Shown in pieces: positions 1-9,064 of a stretch of 64,000 bases of DNA. The DNA is from WTFY01 sp965205685. GTDB taxonomy: Bacteria; Pseudomonadota; Gammaproteobacteria; UBA4575. Numbering within the stretch: the stretch's first letter is position 1; every line of letters begins with the position of its first letter. Made by a program: the position numbers and the translations under genes. A model generated the notes under the pieces. It saw nothing but the letters and a program-made list of their open reading frames with translations. It did not search any database and was not told where the DNA came from. Location: positions 124,001-188,000 of the forward strand of contig OZ242174.1 in assembly GCA_965205685.1 (NCBI GenBank). Direction: 5' to 3'.

Positions 1-1
1 A

Positions 2-1450
2 GGCGCGCGTGCAAAATTCACCGATGACATGTATCGGGATGCCGGGGTTGCCGTCGTCTCGGACACCCGGGAGCTGTGGGCCGGGTCCGATATCGTACTC
101 AAGGTGCGTGCCCCGGAACAGCATGCGGACCTTGGCGTTCATGAGACTGAATTGCTGCGTGAGGGCGGAACACTGATCAGCTTTATCTGGCCTGCACAGA
201 ATGAGGCCCTGATGGAACAACTGAAGGTGCGAAAGGCGACCGTCCTGGCCATGGACTCCGTGCCCAGAATCTCCAGGGCCCAGAAGCTCGATGCCCTGTC
301 TTCCATGGCCAATATCGCAGGCTACCGTGCGGTCATCGAGGCGTCGAATCATTTCGGACGATTTTTTACCGGCCAGATCACTGCGGCGGGCAAGGTGCCG
401 CCGGCCAAGATCATGGTCATTGGTGCGGGTGTTGCAGGTCTCGCAGCTGTCGGCACGGCAAACGGACTTGGCGCAATCGTGCGGGCATTTGATACGCGCC
501 CGGAGGTCAAGCAACAGGTTGAAAGCATGGGTGCACAGTTTCTCGAGCTTGATTTTGAAGAGGAAGAAAGCGGTGGTACCGCAGGTGGTTATGCCAAAGT
601 CATGAGCAAGGAGTTCATTGAGGCCGAGATGGCCCTGTTCCGGGAGCAGGCAAAAGAAGTCGACATCATCATCACGACGGCACTGATCCCGGGCAAACCG
701 GCCCCAAAACTGATCCTTGAAGACATGGTCGAGATGATGAAGGAAGGTAGCGTCGTAGTTGATCTCGCGGCCGAACAAGGAGGTAACTGTGAACTGACCA
801 GCCCGGGTGAGGTTGTAGTCAAGCATGGCGTGACGTTGATCGGCTACATGGATTTGCCAAGTCGGCTCCCGACCCAGTCCAGCCAACTGTACGGCTCCAA
901 CCTGTGCCATCTGCTCAGTGACATGACTCCCGAAAAAGACGGCAACCTTGTCGTGGACATGGAAGATGATGTCATTCGCGGGACCACGGTGGTCCACCAG
1001 GGAGAGATCACATGGCCGCCACCGCCCATCTCTGTTTCCGCTGCTCCGGCTAAAGCGGCGGCGGCGCCGGCTCCCGTTGTGGAAGAACCGGTCAGGAAAA
1101 AAAGCGGGATCAAGTTTGCCATCACCCTGCTTGTCGCAGCGCTCGCACTATGGGGTCTGGGCAATTCTGCCCCTCCGGAATTCATGCAACATTTCACCGT
1201 GTTCGTGCTGTCCTGTTTCATCGGATACTGGGTGGTCTGGAACGTCACCCCTGCACTGCATACACCATTGATGAGTGTTACGAATGCGATCAGCAGCGTG
1301 ATCATCATTGGCGCACTGCTACAGATTGGAAGCAGCAGTGGCGTGATCGTAGTTCTGGCGACGATCTCCGTGCTGATTGCCTCGATCAACATCGGTGGCG
1401 GCTTTTTCGTTACGCAGCGCATGCTGCAGATGTTTCGTAAAGAAGAATAA
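2..1450 (+). CDS. pntA: NAD(P) transhydrogenase subunit alpha, 5' partial
   Basis: Alpha subunit of the proton-translocating transhydrogenase, which moves hydride between NADH and NADP+ using the proton gradient across the inner membrane. The reading frame is open to the window edge and the residues before the first ATG (GARAKFTDDMYRDAG) match internal PntA sequence, so the true start lies upstream. A Rossmann glycine motif (VIGAGVAGLAA) lies in the NAD-binding domain. A proline/alanine-rich linker follows, then about four hydrophobic helices in the last 110 residues. This is the fused E. coli-type alpha subunit rather than the split PntAA/PntAB form. pntB follows after 14 bp, so the two are co-transcribed. 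Confidence 0.96.
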   Translation, partial: GARAKFTDDMYRDAGVAVVSDTRELWAGSDIVLKVRAPEQHADLGVHETELLREGGTLISFIWPAQNEALMEQLKVRKATVLAMDSVPRISRAQKLDALSSMANIAGYRAVIEASNHFGRFFTGQITAAGKVPPAKIMVIGAGVAGLAAVGTANGLGAIVRAFDTRPEVKQQVESMGAQFLELDFEEEESGGTAGGYAKVMSKEFIEAEMALFREQAKEVDIIITTALIPGKPAPKLILEDMVEMMKEGSVVVDLAAEQGGNCELTSPGEVVVKHGVTLIGYMDLPSRLPTQSSQLYGSNLCHLLSDMTPEKDGNLVVDMEDDVIRGTTVVHQGEITWPPPPISVSAAPAKAAAAPAPVVEEPVRKKSGIKFAITLLVAALALWGLGNSAPPEFMQHFTVFVLSCFIGYWVVWNVTPALHTPLMSVTNAISSVIIIGALLQIGSSSGVIVVLATISVLIASINIGGGFFVTQRMLQMFRKEE

Positions 1451-1464
1451 GGGAGAGCGATTTC

Positions 1465-2853
1465 ATGAACCCACAACTTTTGACAGCCTCGTACCTCGCA
1501 GCGGGTGCTCTCTTTATTCTGAGTCTGAATGGCCTGAGCCACCAGGAATCTGCACGGCGCGGCAATCTCTGCGGCATGCTCGGCATGGCAATTGCCGTGG
1601 TGGCAACCATACTGAGCGGGCAGGTCGGCGGCTTCGAAAAACTTCTTCCTGCCATGATTATCGGCGGGCTGATCGGCGCATTCATCGCCTCACGTGTGGA
1701 GATGACACAAATGCCAGAACTGGTCGCCATCCTGCACAGCTTCGTGGGGCTGGCAGCCGTACTGGTCGGCGTTTCCAGCTACCTGGACCCCAACGCACAT
1801 TTCCAGGGTGCCGAAAAGATCATCCATGAGGTGGAGGTCTTCTTGGGGGTCTTTATCGGCGCGATCACCTTTACTGGATCGGTCATTGCCTTCGGGAAAC
1901 TGAAAGGGAGCATCAGTGGCAAACCCCTGATGCTGCCGGGACGGCACTGGATGAATCTGGTGGCCTTGCTGGCCTGCATCTATTTTGGGTATGTATTCCT
2001 GGGATCAGACTCCCATGCGGCAGGCCTTGTCCCGCTGCTGATCATGACGTTCATTGCATTTGCCATTGGCGTGCACCTGATCATGGCCATTGGTGGCGCT
2101 GACATGCCGGTGGTCGTCTCGATGCTGAACAGCTACTCGGGATGGGCGGCGGCGGCTACCGGCTTCATGCTGGGCAACACCGCTCTGATCATCGTCGGCT
2201 CACTGGTCGGCTCCAGTGGTGCAATCCTGAGCTACATCATGTGCCGTGCGATGAACCGAAAATTCCTGAGTGTAATCCTTGGGGGCTTTGGCACTTCTTC
2301 GGGAACCGCTGTCGAAACAGAAGAAGGCGAGGTCACCCCAACAAGTGCTGAAGAAGTCGCATCCCTGTTGAAAGATGCCAGTAATGTGATCTTTGTGCCG
2401 GGGTACGGAATGGCCGTAGCGCAGGCGCAGAACACGGTCAGCGAGATCACCAAATACCTGAGAGCCAAGGGCGTGAATGTACGGTTTGGAATACATCCTG
2501 TTGCTGGGCGCTTGCCAGGCCACATGAACGTGCTGCTTGCAGAGGCCAAGGTTCCATACGACATCGTGCTGGAGATGGATGAACTCAACGAAGACTTTCC
2601 TGAGACCGACGTGTCTTTGGTGATCGGGGCGAACGACATCGTCAATCCCAGTGCACAAACGGACCCGAACAGCCCGATTGCAGGAATGCCGGTACTTGAG
2701 GTGTGGAAGGCAAAAACCTGTGTGGTTCTCAAGCGGAGCATGGCTTCAGGATACGCCGGGGTGGATAACCCGCTGTTTTTCCATGACAACACAGAGATGT
2801 TGTTTGGGGATGCCAGGGAAAGCATGGATGCAGTCTTCCAGCACCTTGGGTAG
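1465..2853 (+). CDS. pntB: NAD(P) transhydrogenase subunit beta
   Basis: Beta subunit of the transhydrogenase: an N-terminal block of about eight or nine transmembrane helices (proton channel) followed by the cytoplasmic NADP(H)-binding domain III. The 462-residue length equals that of the E. coli protein. The C-terminal domain shows the family signatures VPGYGMAVAQAQ, GIHPVAGRLPGHMNVLLAEA and GANDIVNP. The ATG lies 14 bp behind pntA with a GGGAGAG-type ribosome site. The following 157 bp contain no gene and no clear terminator, and the next genes run convergently. Confidence 0.97.
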   Translation: MNPQLLTASYLAAGALFILSLNGLSHQESARRGNLCGMLGMAIAVVATILSGQVGGFEKLLPAMIIGGLIGAFIASRVEMTQMPELVAILHSFVGLAAVLVGVSSYLDPNAHFQGAEKIIHEVEVFLGVFIGAITFTGSVIAFGKLKGSISGKPLMLPGRHWMNLVALLACIYFGYVFLGSDSHAAGLVPLLIMTFIAFAIGVHLIMAIGGADMPVVVSMLNSYSGWAAAATGFMLGNTALIIVGSLVGSSGAILSYIMCRAMNRKFLSVILGGFGTSSGTAVETEEGEVTPTSAEEVASLLKDASNVIFVPGYGMAVAQAQNTVSEITKYLRAKGVNVRFGIHPVAGRLPGHMNVLLAEAKVPYDIVLEMDELNEDFPETDVSLVIGANDIVNPSAQTDPNSPIAGMPVLEVWKAKTCVVLKRSMASGYAGVDNPLFFHDNTEMLFGDARESMDAVFQHLG

Positions 2854-3010
2854 CGCCTGTTGCTTTCTTTGCCGGGCGGCCCAGGTGACCTGCAGCTAAA
2901 GGGATCGACGCCAGCAGCACCGATAAGATTCCCGTGCCACGGCACTAGGCCAGAACGGTCATTAGTGCCCTAGCTCTTGCAGCAAGGCGCCGGGAATCGC
3001 CTAGCAACTA

Positions 3011-3763
3011 TCACCACGTGATGTGCACATGCTGACCAACGGTTGCTGCGGGGAGATCTTCAATGAGGATGGTGATTTCTGCCAAATTTGACCTGGCATC
3101 GTAATCGATCACTTTGACTTTTCCAGAATGGGCCTTGCCCGCAATGCTGGTGTTTATGCCACTGCCAATATCCAACCCTACGACTTGTTCTGGGTTCAGC
3201 GACATGGTGGCCACCAATTGGCCGCCAGCCACGCTAACCAAAGGGGTGGCCTGCAAGCGGTTGATGACCGTTTGTCCAATCACCACATGATTTTTCAGAA
3301 CGATGAGATCGAAGGGGGCTTTCAGTTCAGTGTACTCAAGATCCAGTTCTGCCTGATCAACGTCGGCCCTGGCCTCCAGATAACGTGCATCTTTTTCAGC
3401 AAAATCAATTTTCGCCTGCTCCAGTTCCACTTGGGACAGGACCGTACGTTCATACAACTCCTCAGCACGTTGCAACTCATTCCTGGCTTCATCACGGCCA
3501 GGAGCGAACTGCGCCATGCGAGATTTTGCAGATTGCAGTCGATACTGAAAAGACCGTTTGTCCAGTGATAGCAGGACAGTGCCTTTTGCAACTCTCTGTC
3601 CCGGGACGACGTTTATTGCTTCAATCACCCCGGATACCGGCAAGGATAATGCAGCTTTTTGCTCCCACTGCAGCACGCCATCCGTTTCACCAGCTGCTTG
3701 CGCCATCGATGTCATTGTCATCAAGGCCAGCAGTAGCAAACAAGTAACCACTTTATTGCACAT
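3011..3763 (-). CDS. Efflux periplasmic adaptor (HlyD/MFP family)
   Basis: Short (250 residues) periplasmic adaptor of the RND/HlyD membrane-fusion type. An N-terminal signal sequence ends near AQA (about residue 23). A lipoyl/barrel-sandwich half follows (SGVIEAINVVPGQRVAKGT), then a coiled-coil hairpin rich in E, A, R and L (about residues 75-145), the returning lipoyl half and a beta-barrel. It begins inside the 3' end of the TolC-like gene (11 bp overlap), so the two are translationally coupled. It is shorter than typical adaptors (about 350-400) and no inner-membrane pump gene lies next to it. The pump must be elsewhere or the pair serves another exporter. Confidence 0.82.
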   Translation of the reverse strand: MCNKVVTCLLLLALMTMTSMAQAAGETDGVLQWEQKAALSLPVSGVIEAINVVPGQRVAKGTVLLSLDKRSFQYRLQSAKSRMAQFAPGRDEARNELQRAEELYERTVLSQVELEQAKIDFAEKDARYLEARADVDQAELDLEYTELKAPFDLIVLKNHVVIGQTVINRLQATPLVSVAGGQLVATMSLNPEQVVGLDIGSGINTSIAGKAHSGKVKVIDYDARSNLAEITILIEDLPAATVGQHVHITW

Positions 3764-5120
3764 ATTCTCTCGCTTGTTGGCCAGCCTGTGGCTGGAAATC
3801 TGTCTTTACTGTGACCGCACCCCAGTTCATTGAATCCTCTTCACCAATCAGGTGGTTCAGCTGCGCCAGCAAAAGGGTCATTTGAAAGGTTTGCCTGACA
3901 TCGCGTAATTGGGATTCGGATATCTGGATTTGTGCATCTCCAAGGTCCGTCTTCACTTCCAGTTCGTACAGTATCCTGGAACGATCCATGTACAGTTCGC
4001 GGTAGCTGGAAAATACATCGCTTGCCTGCCGCTGTGCTTCAAGCAGGACAAACTCTTCCATCATGTCCCCGATCCTCTGGCGTATATCCAGCTCAAGTTC
4101 CCGGCGTTGATAAAGAATTTGGTTCACCTTGAGCTGTGCTTTGCTGATAGCTACATCACTCTGACCGCCACTGAAGAGCGGCCAGGTCATTTGCAACCCG
4201 GCCCGCCACTTGTCATGGCTGCCCAGATCTCTCGAATATTCACTGCGCTCGACCACAGCAGAAACATCGGGGCGGTAGGGCGCGCGCGCAGCTTCCACTT
4301 CTGCTCTTGCCGATAGCAATTCAGAATCAAGGGCTGCCAGTTGACGATTATTTTTTAGGGCTTTTTCGACCAGTATACCGAACTCCAGCAGTGTACGATT
4401 ATGGACATCGAGTTGGGGCAGGGTTAACGCCGAGGGCTGCTGTCCAGGCCGGTTAAGTGCCAATGCCAGGGCCTGTCGCATGCTGCGCGCCCGTCCCCTG
4501 CTTTCAACCATGCGCAGACGCGCTTGCTGGAATCTGTTTTCCAGTTCCAGCAGTTCCACATCGGAAATTTTGCCTAGCTCATGCCTGTCCTGCCCGTCTT
4601 CAAAACGTACGAACCTGACAGCCATGTTTTCATTGTCGCGGGTAGCTTCAATGTCGGCGAGTATGACGTCAAAAAACTTCTGCATCACCGTGATGGTGTA
4701 CAGACTGCGGTTTTCCGCAATCCGCAGTTTGGCCGCTTTTCGGCCCTGCTCGGCTGACTCGGCCAGTGAACCGCTGTAACCACCATCATACAACGGCTTG
4801 CTCACCACCAGACGCAGGGCATGATCGTCATGGTCCCCAACATCAAAGCGTGAACTCCCGGCCTCATACCAATGCGTTCTGCCGACCAGATCGACAGTCA
4901 GGCTGTTATGCTCACGCGCCTCGTTCGCGGTGTTTTTAGCCCGCTCCAGCAACAGCTTGTCCTGCAGCAGCACGGGATGCTGCTCGTCGATAAGTGCGAT
5001 GGCCTGTTGCAGGCTCAAGGGATCCGGAACAGGCCGGGTGTCTGCCGCATGCAAGGATCCAGCCGCCAGTACTGCATAGGTCAGCGTCATGGACAATACG
5101 CAGCTTCTGCATCGATACAT
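3753..5120 (-). CDS. TolC-family outer-membrane efflux protein
   Basis: Outer-membrane channel of the TolC family, 455 residues, expected to form a trimeric beta-barrel and periplasmic alpha-tunnel. A signal peptide is visible (hydrophobic stretch, cleavage near SLHA-ADT). The body shows the two long heptad-rich internal repeats of the family, each opening with a characteristic stretch (LSLQQAIALIDEQHPVLLQ in the first half, LVEKALKNNRQLAALDSELL in the second). It overlaps the downstream adaptor by 11 bp, forming a two-gene export operon, with a periplasmic thioredoxin upstream on the same strand. Substrate cannot be inferred. Confidence 0.87.
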   Translation of the reverse strand: MYRCRSCVLSMTLTYAVLAAGSLHAADTRPVPDPLSLQQAIALIDEQHPVLLQDKLLLERAKNTANEAREHNSLTVDLVGRTHWYEAGSSRFDVGDHDDHALRLVVSKPLYDGGYSGSLAESAEQGRKAAKLRIAENRSLYTITVMQKFFDVILADIEATRDNENMAVRFVRFEDGQDRHELGKISDVELLELENRFQQARLRMVESRGRARSMRQALALALNRPGQQPSALTLPQLDVHNRTLLEFGILVEKALKNNRQLAALDSELLSARAEVEAARAPYRPDVSAVVERSEYSRDLGSHDKWRAGLQMTWPLFSGGQSDVAISKAQLKVNQILYQRRELELDIRQRIGDMMEEFVLLEAQRQASDVFSSYRELYMDRSRILYELEVKTDLGDAQIQISESQLRDVRQTFQMTLLLAQLNHLIGEEDSMNWGAVTVKTDFQPQAGQQAREYVQ

Positions 5121-5164
5121 GCACCATCCCTCAATGAATGTATGACAAGGCTGGTGAGAGTCTG

Positions 5165-5716
5165 TCAGCTTTCCGCCAGCTCCTCTTTCTTTCCCCGTTT
5201 ATAACGGGTGAAGCTGGTATTTTTGTAATGCCCATCGGCAACATAGTCGGCCAGCCACATGAACTCTTGCACGCTTTTCGTTGCACCGATATAACGCGCA
5301 ATCCGGTTTCCCTCCAGATCAAAGAAGGCAAACACGGGAGTGGCTCGAACTCGCTGTGCTTTTTCCGCATATTCCTTCTGCGTCGTATCGTTGCCCTCAA
5401 AATCCACAATCTCAATGTCCCCCTCAATATCATGGGCGAGCAGTATGAATCTTTCTCGATAGTACTCCTGGACTTCGGGCTGATTCATGATCGTGTCTTT
5501 CATGCGATGGCAAAATGGACATTCGTCCATTTCAAAAAATACCATAACACCTTTCTTTCCTTGTTCCCTGGCATTTTCCAGTTCTTCCGAGTAGTCCCCG
5601 AAAGACTGGTCGAAAAAATACTGGTATGGGTCACGAGGCGCTTCCGCATGTGCGGCGAACAGCAATGCCCATAGCAGAATGCTCGTTACGCAAGTCAGGA
5701 ATTTAATGTGTTTCAT
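5165..5716 (-). CDS. Periplasmic thioredoxin-fold protein (CPFC)
   Basis: Exported thioredoxin-like protein of 183 residues. A signal peptide covers about residues 1-24 (cleavage near AHA). The redox motif is C66-P-F-C69 in the setting FFEMDECPFCHRM, and the cis-proline region reads RVRATPVFAFFD. The short insertion after the active site and overall layout resemble SoxW-like or DUF255-type periplasmic thioredoxins rather than DsbA. Its likely role is thiol-disulfide exchange in the periplasm. It is co-directional with the TolC and adaptor genes (44 bp gap), so it may be the first gene of that operon. Partner and substrate are not visible. Confidence 0.82.
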   Translation of the reverse strand: MKHIKFLTCVTSILLWALLFAAHAEAPRDPYQYFFDQSFGDYSEELENAREQGKKGVMVFFEMDECPFCHRMKDTIMNQPEVQEYYRERFILLAHDIEGDIEIVDFEGNDTTQKEYAEKAQRVRATPVFAFFDLEGNRIARYIGATKSVQEFMWLADYVADGHYKNTSFTRYKRGKKEELAES

Positions 5717-6095
5717 GTTCGCTCCATCCGGTAAATAACCGGCTACTCGGCGACACCCTGGGCAAGAGACAATCTTCAGACTCGATTTCTGTACCGGCCC
5801 GGCCCATGGTTTAACAAGTCAGGCATCTGGGGAAATCACGAAAGTTGCTGGCAACCCCTTCAGGACCAACGCCTCAGGTATCTCCGGGTCTTCTTCCCTA
5901 TATCATAACTCATGATCAGCCCCAAAGCCGTTCGCTGGTTTAGTTGAAAGCGATGGCACTGGGTTTATTCATGATGCTGACCCCAAAATCAGTTATTTCC
6001 ACAGCAGGAATGATTGCTAGGAGCTGAAACCGGGAAGTTTCCCGGTACCGGATGGGGTTACGAGCCTTGGTTGCCCGCTAACTGGTTGAATTAAC
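5717..6095. other. Gene-free interval between thioredoxin gene and tRNA-Pro
   Basis: No credible coding sequence in 379 bp. The part next to 5716 should hold the promoter of the minus-strand thioredoxin/efflux operon, but no strong -35/-10 pair stands out. A short inverted repeat, ACCGGG (6029-6034) and CCCGGT (6041-6046) with a 6-nt loop, lies downstream of the minus-strand tRNA. It could help end transcription there but has no convincing T-run. Confidence 0.5.
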
Positions 6096-6172
6096 TGGTC
6101 GGAGTGAGAGGATTTGAACCTCCGACCCCTGCCTCCCGAAGACAGTGCTCTACCAAGCTGAGCTACACTCCG
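6096..6172 (-). tRNA. tRNA-Pro, anticodon CGG
   Basis: Full cloverleaf on the minus strand. The 7-bp acceptor stem is CGGAGTG/CACTCCG. The D-arm is GCTC...GAGC, and the anticodon stem CTGTC/GGCAG carries loop TTCGGGA (anticodon CGG, reads CCG). The T-arm is GGAGGTTCAAATCCTC. The 3' CCA is encoded. It stands alone, about 110 bp downstream of the end of ispB. Confidence 0.96.
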
Positions 6173-6285
6173 CAATCGAGCCCATATTAAGACACTCGAT
6201 CTTTAAAAATAACAGGTTCGGGTCCCAGTGTAACGTCTTAGCCTTTCGAATCTCGAAAAAGTGCTGTGTCGCCGGCTGATATTTT

Positions 6286-7254
6286 CTAGGATGTCCGGGA
6301 AATCGCAAACCTGGTCAAGTCCGTCAGTGCCCTCCGGTATTCGTTATCCGGCAGCCTTTCAATATGTTGCTGCGCGATCAGAGCTTGCTGCTCGGCGGCT
6401 TTCAGGGTGTGCTCAATCGCACCGGTCTCCTCAATCGCGGCCATGACTTCCTGCATGTGCAGCCTGCCACCCTGAATGATGGCCTCACGGATCAAATCGG
6501 CAGTGGCCCTGTCACTGTTTTTGAGTGCATGAATCAGGGGCAGCGTGGGTTTGCCCTCGGTCAGATCATCGCCGAGATTCTTTCCCATTTCCTCGGGCGA
6601 GGACTGGTAATCGAGGACATCGTCCTTGAGCTGGAAAGCCGTGCCGAGGTGTGCCCCGTAATTCGCACAGGCCTCTTCGATTTCCTGCGGTTGTCCTGCC
6701 AAAACGGCTCCGAGCTGGCATGCAGCCTCAAACAGTTTTGCCGTTTTGGACTGGATCACAACCATGTAGTGTTCTTCCGATGAGTCCGGATCATTGGAGT
6801 TCAGTAACTGCATGACTTCACCCTCGGCAATGGTGTTGGAGGCCCGCGCAAGAATTTCCATGACGCGCATCTCGCCCACCTCCACCATCATTTCAAACGA
6901 ACGTGAAAACAGGAAATCACCCACCAGTATGCTGGATTCATTGCCCCAGATGAGATTGGCAGTTTCGTGGCCACGGCGCATGCTCGAGCTGTCCACAACG
7001 TCATCGTGCAGTAGGGTCGCGGTATGGATAAATTCAGTAATGGCAGCGACCAGCAGGTGTTTTTGACCCGTGTAGCTGCAGGCACGGGCACTCAACAGGG
7101 CGAGCAGCGGGCGAATCCGCTTGCCGCCACTCTCCAGGATGTAGTTGATGATCTGGCAGATCAGGGTGATATCGGAATGCAGGTATCGCCGAATTACATC
7201 GTTGACGCCTTCCATGTCGTCGGCCACCAGGCCCTGTACCTGTTTGAAGTCCAT
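6286..7254 (-). CDS. ispB: Octaprenyl diphosphate synthase
   Basis: All-trans polyprenyl diphosphate synthase making the ubiquinone/menaquinone side chain from FPP and IPP in the cytoplasm. 322 residues, matching E. coli IspB. The first aspartate-rich motif is in LLHDDVVDSSSMRRG and the second in FQLKDDVLDYQ. The GGKRIRP substrate-binding signature is near residue 45. The start ATG opens MDFKQVQGLVADDM. It is divergent from rplU, the classical ispB/rplU-rpmA arrangement of gammaproteobacteria. The chain length of the product cannot be read from sequence. Confidence 0.95.
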   Translation of the reverse strand: MDFKQVQGLVADDMEGVNDVIRRYLHSDITLICQIINYILESGGKRIRPLLALLSARACSYTGQKHLLVAAITEFIHTATLLHDDVVDSSSMRRGHETANLIWGNESSILVGDFLFSRSFEMMVEVGEMRVMEILARASNTIAEGEVMQLLNSNDPDSSEEHYMVVIQSKTAKLFEAACQLGAVLAGQPQEIEEACANYGAHLGTAFQLKDDVLDYQSSPEEMGKNLGDDLTEGKPTLPLIHALKNSDRATADLIREAIIQGGRLHMQEVMAAIEETGAIEHTLKAAEQQALIAQQHIERLPDNEYRRALTDLTRFAISRTS

Positions 7255-7329
7255 AGCTGGGCATTTTACCCTGTTCTCGTGCGCCCCGGTGCTGATTTTG
7301 GAAGCGGTCTGACTGCAAAATTGTTTTGT

Positions 7330-7358
7330 TTGACCCCTGCCAGACCTCCCGCTAGAAT
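7330..7358 (+). promoter_or_regulatory. Sigma-70-type promoter of rplU-rpmA
   Basis: TTGACC (7330-7335) and TAGAAT (7353-7358) are separated by exactly 17 bp. They lie 37 bp upstream of the chosen rplU start, giving a short leader. Inferred from consensus match only. Confidence 0.7.
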
Positions 7359-7394
7359 TGCGCCTCTTTCCAACCCATTCCCGGAGTGCTCCAG

Positions 7395-7706
7395 GTGTAT
7401 GCCGTGATTGCCACAGGTGGCAAACAGTACCTTGTCCATAAAGGAGACCAGATCAAGATTGAAACACTGGATCTGGACCCGGGCAAGAAAGTCGAGTTTG
7501 ATCAGGTCCTGTTGCTGGCCGATGGGGACGACGTATCCATTGGCACACCATACATTGAAGGTGGTAAAGTCACTGCCGAGGTTCTGCGCAATGCCCGGGC
7601 CAAGAAGATTGATATCATCAAGTTCAAGCGCAGAAAGCACCACATGAGGCGAATGGGCCACAGGCAGAACTACACACAAGTTAAAATTACAGACATTTCA
7701 AAGTAG
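7395..7706 (+). CDS. rplU: 50S ribosomal protein L21
   Basis: Large-subunit ribosomal protein L21 (103 residues), binding 23S rRNA. Sequence MYAVIATGGKQYLVHKGD and the basic C-terminal part (KFKRRKHHMRRMGHRQ) are family hallmarks. I chose the GTG at 7395. It gives the canonical N-terminus and has a GGAG ribosome site at 7383-7386 with 8-nt spacing. A GTG three codons upstream (7386) is in frame but overlaps that ribosome site. rpmA follows after 9 bp. Confidence 0.97.
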   Translation: MYAVIATGGKQYLVHKGDQIKIETLDLDPGKKVEFDQVLLLADGDDVSIGTPYIEGGKVTAEVLRNARAKKIDIIKFKRRKHHMRRMGHRQNYTQVKITDISK

Positions 7707-7715
7707 AGGTCGGTC

Positions 7716-7976
7716 ATGGCACACAAGAAAGCAGGAGGCAGCACCCGCAACGGACGTGACTCAAAGTCCAAACGTCTCGGCGTGAAGTGTTTCGGGGGGC
7801 AGCAGGTAAATGCAGGAAGCATCATCGTGCGCCAGCGAGGCACCCGCTTTCATGCCGGTGAAAATGTCGGCCGGGGGAAAGATGACACCTTGTTCGCAAA
7901 AGAGAACGGACAGGTGGTATTTGAAACCAAAGGGCCCAGAAACAAAAAGTTTGTTCGTGTTGATGCCGTACACTGA
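7716..7976 (+). CDS. rpmA: 50S ribosomal protein L27
   Basis: Ribosomal protein L27, 86 residues, whose N-terminal tail reaches the peptidyl transferase centre. It begins MAHKKAGGSTRNGRDS, the canonical gammaproteobacterial N-terminus without a cleavable extension. It sits 9 bp downstream of rplU with an AGAGGTC ribosome site, and is followed by an intrinsic terminator before obgE. Confidence 0.98.
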   Translation: MAHKKAGGSTRNGRDSKSKRLGVKCFGGQQVNAGSIIVRQRGTRFHAGENVGRGKDDTLFAKENGQVVFETKGPRNKKFVRVDAVH

Positions 7977-8002
7977 TCCAGCCCACTAACCGATTTGATG
8001 TG

Positions 8003-8027
8003 AAGCCCCGCATGTCGGGGCTTTTTT
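8003..8027 (+). terminator. Intrinsic terminator after rpmA
   Basis: Perfect 8-bp stem AAGCCCCG/CGGGGCTT with loop CATGT, running into six consecutive T (8022-8027). It separates rplU-rpmA from obgE, though read-through into obgE is common in this arrangement. Confidence 0.88.
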
Positions 8028-8047
8028 GACTCTGGGCACAAAAGATC

Positions 8048-9064
8048 ATGAAGTTTGTTGACGAAACGACGATACATGTGCAGGCCGGTCATGGAGGAAA
8101 CGGCTGCCTGAGTTTCCGGCGCGAACGCTCCATACCGCTAGGAGGGCCGGACGGCGGAGACGGCGGAGACGGCGGTAGTGTCTATCTGGTCGCAGATGAC
8201 AGCCTGAATACACTTGCCGACTTTCGGCATGTGCGCTCTTTCAAGGCTGAGCGCGGACAGGATGGCATGGGCAAGAACCGAACAGGCAGGTCAGGCAAGG
8301 AAAAGGCCATCCGGGTGCCAACCGGCACCTTGGTAAAAGATGCCCAAACCCATGAGGTCATCGGTGATCTGACAATGCATGGCGAACGCCTGCTGGTTGC
8401 CAGCGGAGGAGTCCACGGACTTGGGAATACGCGCTTCAAAAGCTCAACCCGGCGTGCGCCTCGCGAAACAACCCCTGGCAAGCCTGGCGAGGAACGCGAC
8501 CTGTACCTGGAACTCAAGCTGCTGGCCGATGTGGGCCTACTGGGACTTCCCAATGCAGGCAAATCCTCCTTGCTTCGCGCCCTGTCCTCGGCTACCCCGA
8601 AGATTGCGGACTATCCGTTCACAACGCTTTATCCCAACCTGGGCGTTGTGTATGTCGCACCCCAGCAAAGTTTCGTGGTTGCTGACATCCCCGGACTGAT
8701 CGAGGGGGCTGCTGAAGGGGTCGGACTGGGGGCCCAGTTCCTGCGGCATCTTTCGCGGACCGGCTTGCTGTTGCATATGCTTGAGTTGTATCCGACGCAA
8801 GCGGAGGGTGATCCCTGCCAGGATTATTTTTCGGTAACCAATGAATTGAACCGGTATGACGCACAACTGGCAGCCAAGGACCGGTGGCTGGTATTCAATA
8901 AGACCGATCTGTTCGACTCCGAGGACTGCAAGCAGGTGATCGAGGACTGCGTGTCGAAACTGGAGTGGCAGGGGCCCGTGTTTGCCATATCTGCACTCAG
9001 CCAGGCGGGCACACGGGAGCTGAGCAAAAGCATTTATACTTATCTACATGAACAGCAAGCGTAA
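8048..9064 (+). CDS. obgE: GTPase Obg/CgtA
   Basis: Obg-family GTPase involved in 50S ribosome maturation and stress signalling, 338 residues. The N-terminal glycine-rich Obg fold (about 1-158) contains the GGxGG-type loops (GGPDGGDGGDGG). The G domain shows P-loop GLPNAGKSS, G3 DIPG and G4 NKTD. The acidic C-terminal tail of some homologues is absent. It is 21 bp past the rpmA terminator and overlaps the proB start by 17 bp, so obgE and proB are translationally linked. Confidence 0.97.
   Translation: MKFVDETTIHVQAGHGGNGCLSFRRERSIPLGGPDGGDGGDGGSVYLVADDSLNTLADFRHVRSFKAERGQDGMGKNRTGRSGKEKAIRVPTGTLVKDAQTHEVIGDLTMHGERLLVASGGVHGLGNTRFKSSTRRAPRETTPGKPGEERDLYLELKLLADVGLLGLPNAGKSSLLRALSSATPKIADYPFTTLYPNLGVVYVAPQQSFVVADIPGLIEGAAEGVGLGAQFLRHLSRTGLLLHMLELYPTQAEGDPCQDYFSVTNELNRYDAQLAAKDRWLVFNKTDLFDSEDCKQVIEDCVSKLEWQGPVFAISALSQAGTRELSKSIYTYLHEQQA

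Noticed and set aside
6029..6046. Intrinsic terminator for tRNA-Pro
   Set aside because: A 6-bp GC stem exists, but the following bases on the minus strand give no real T-run.
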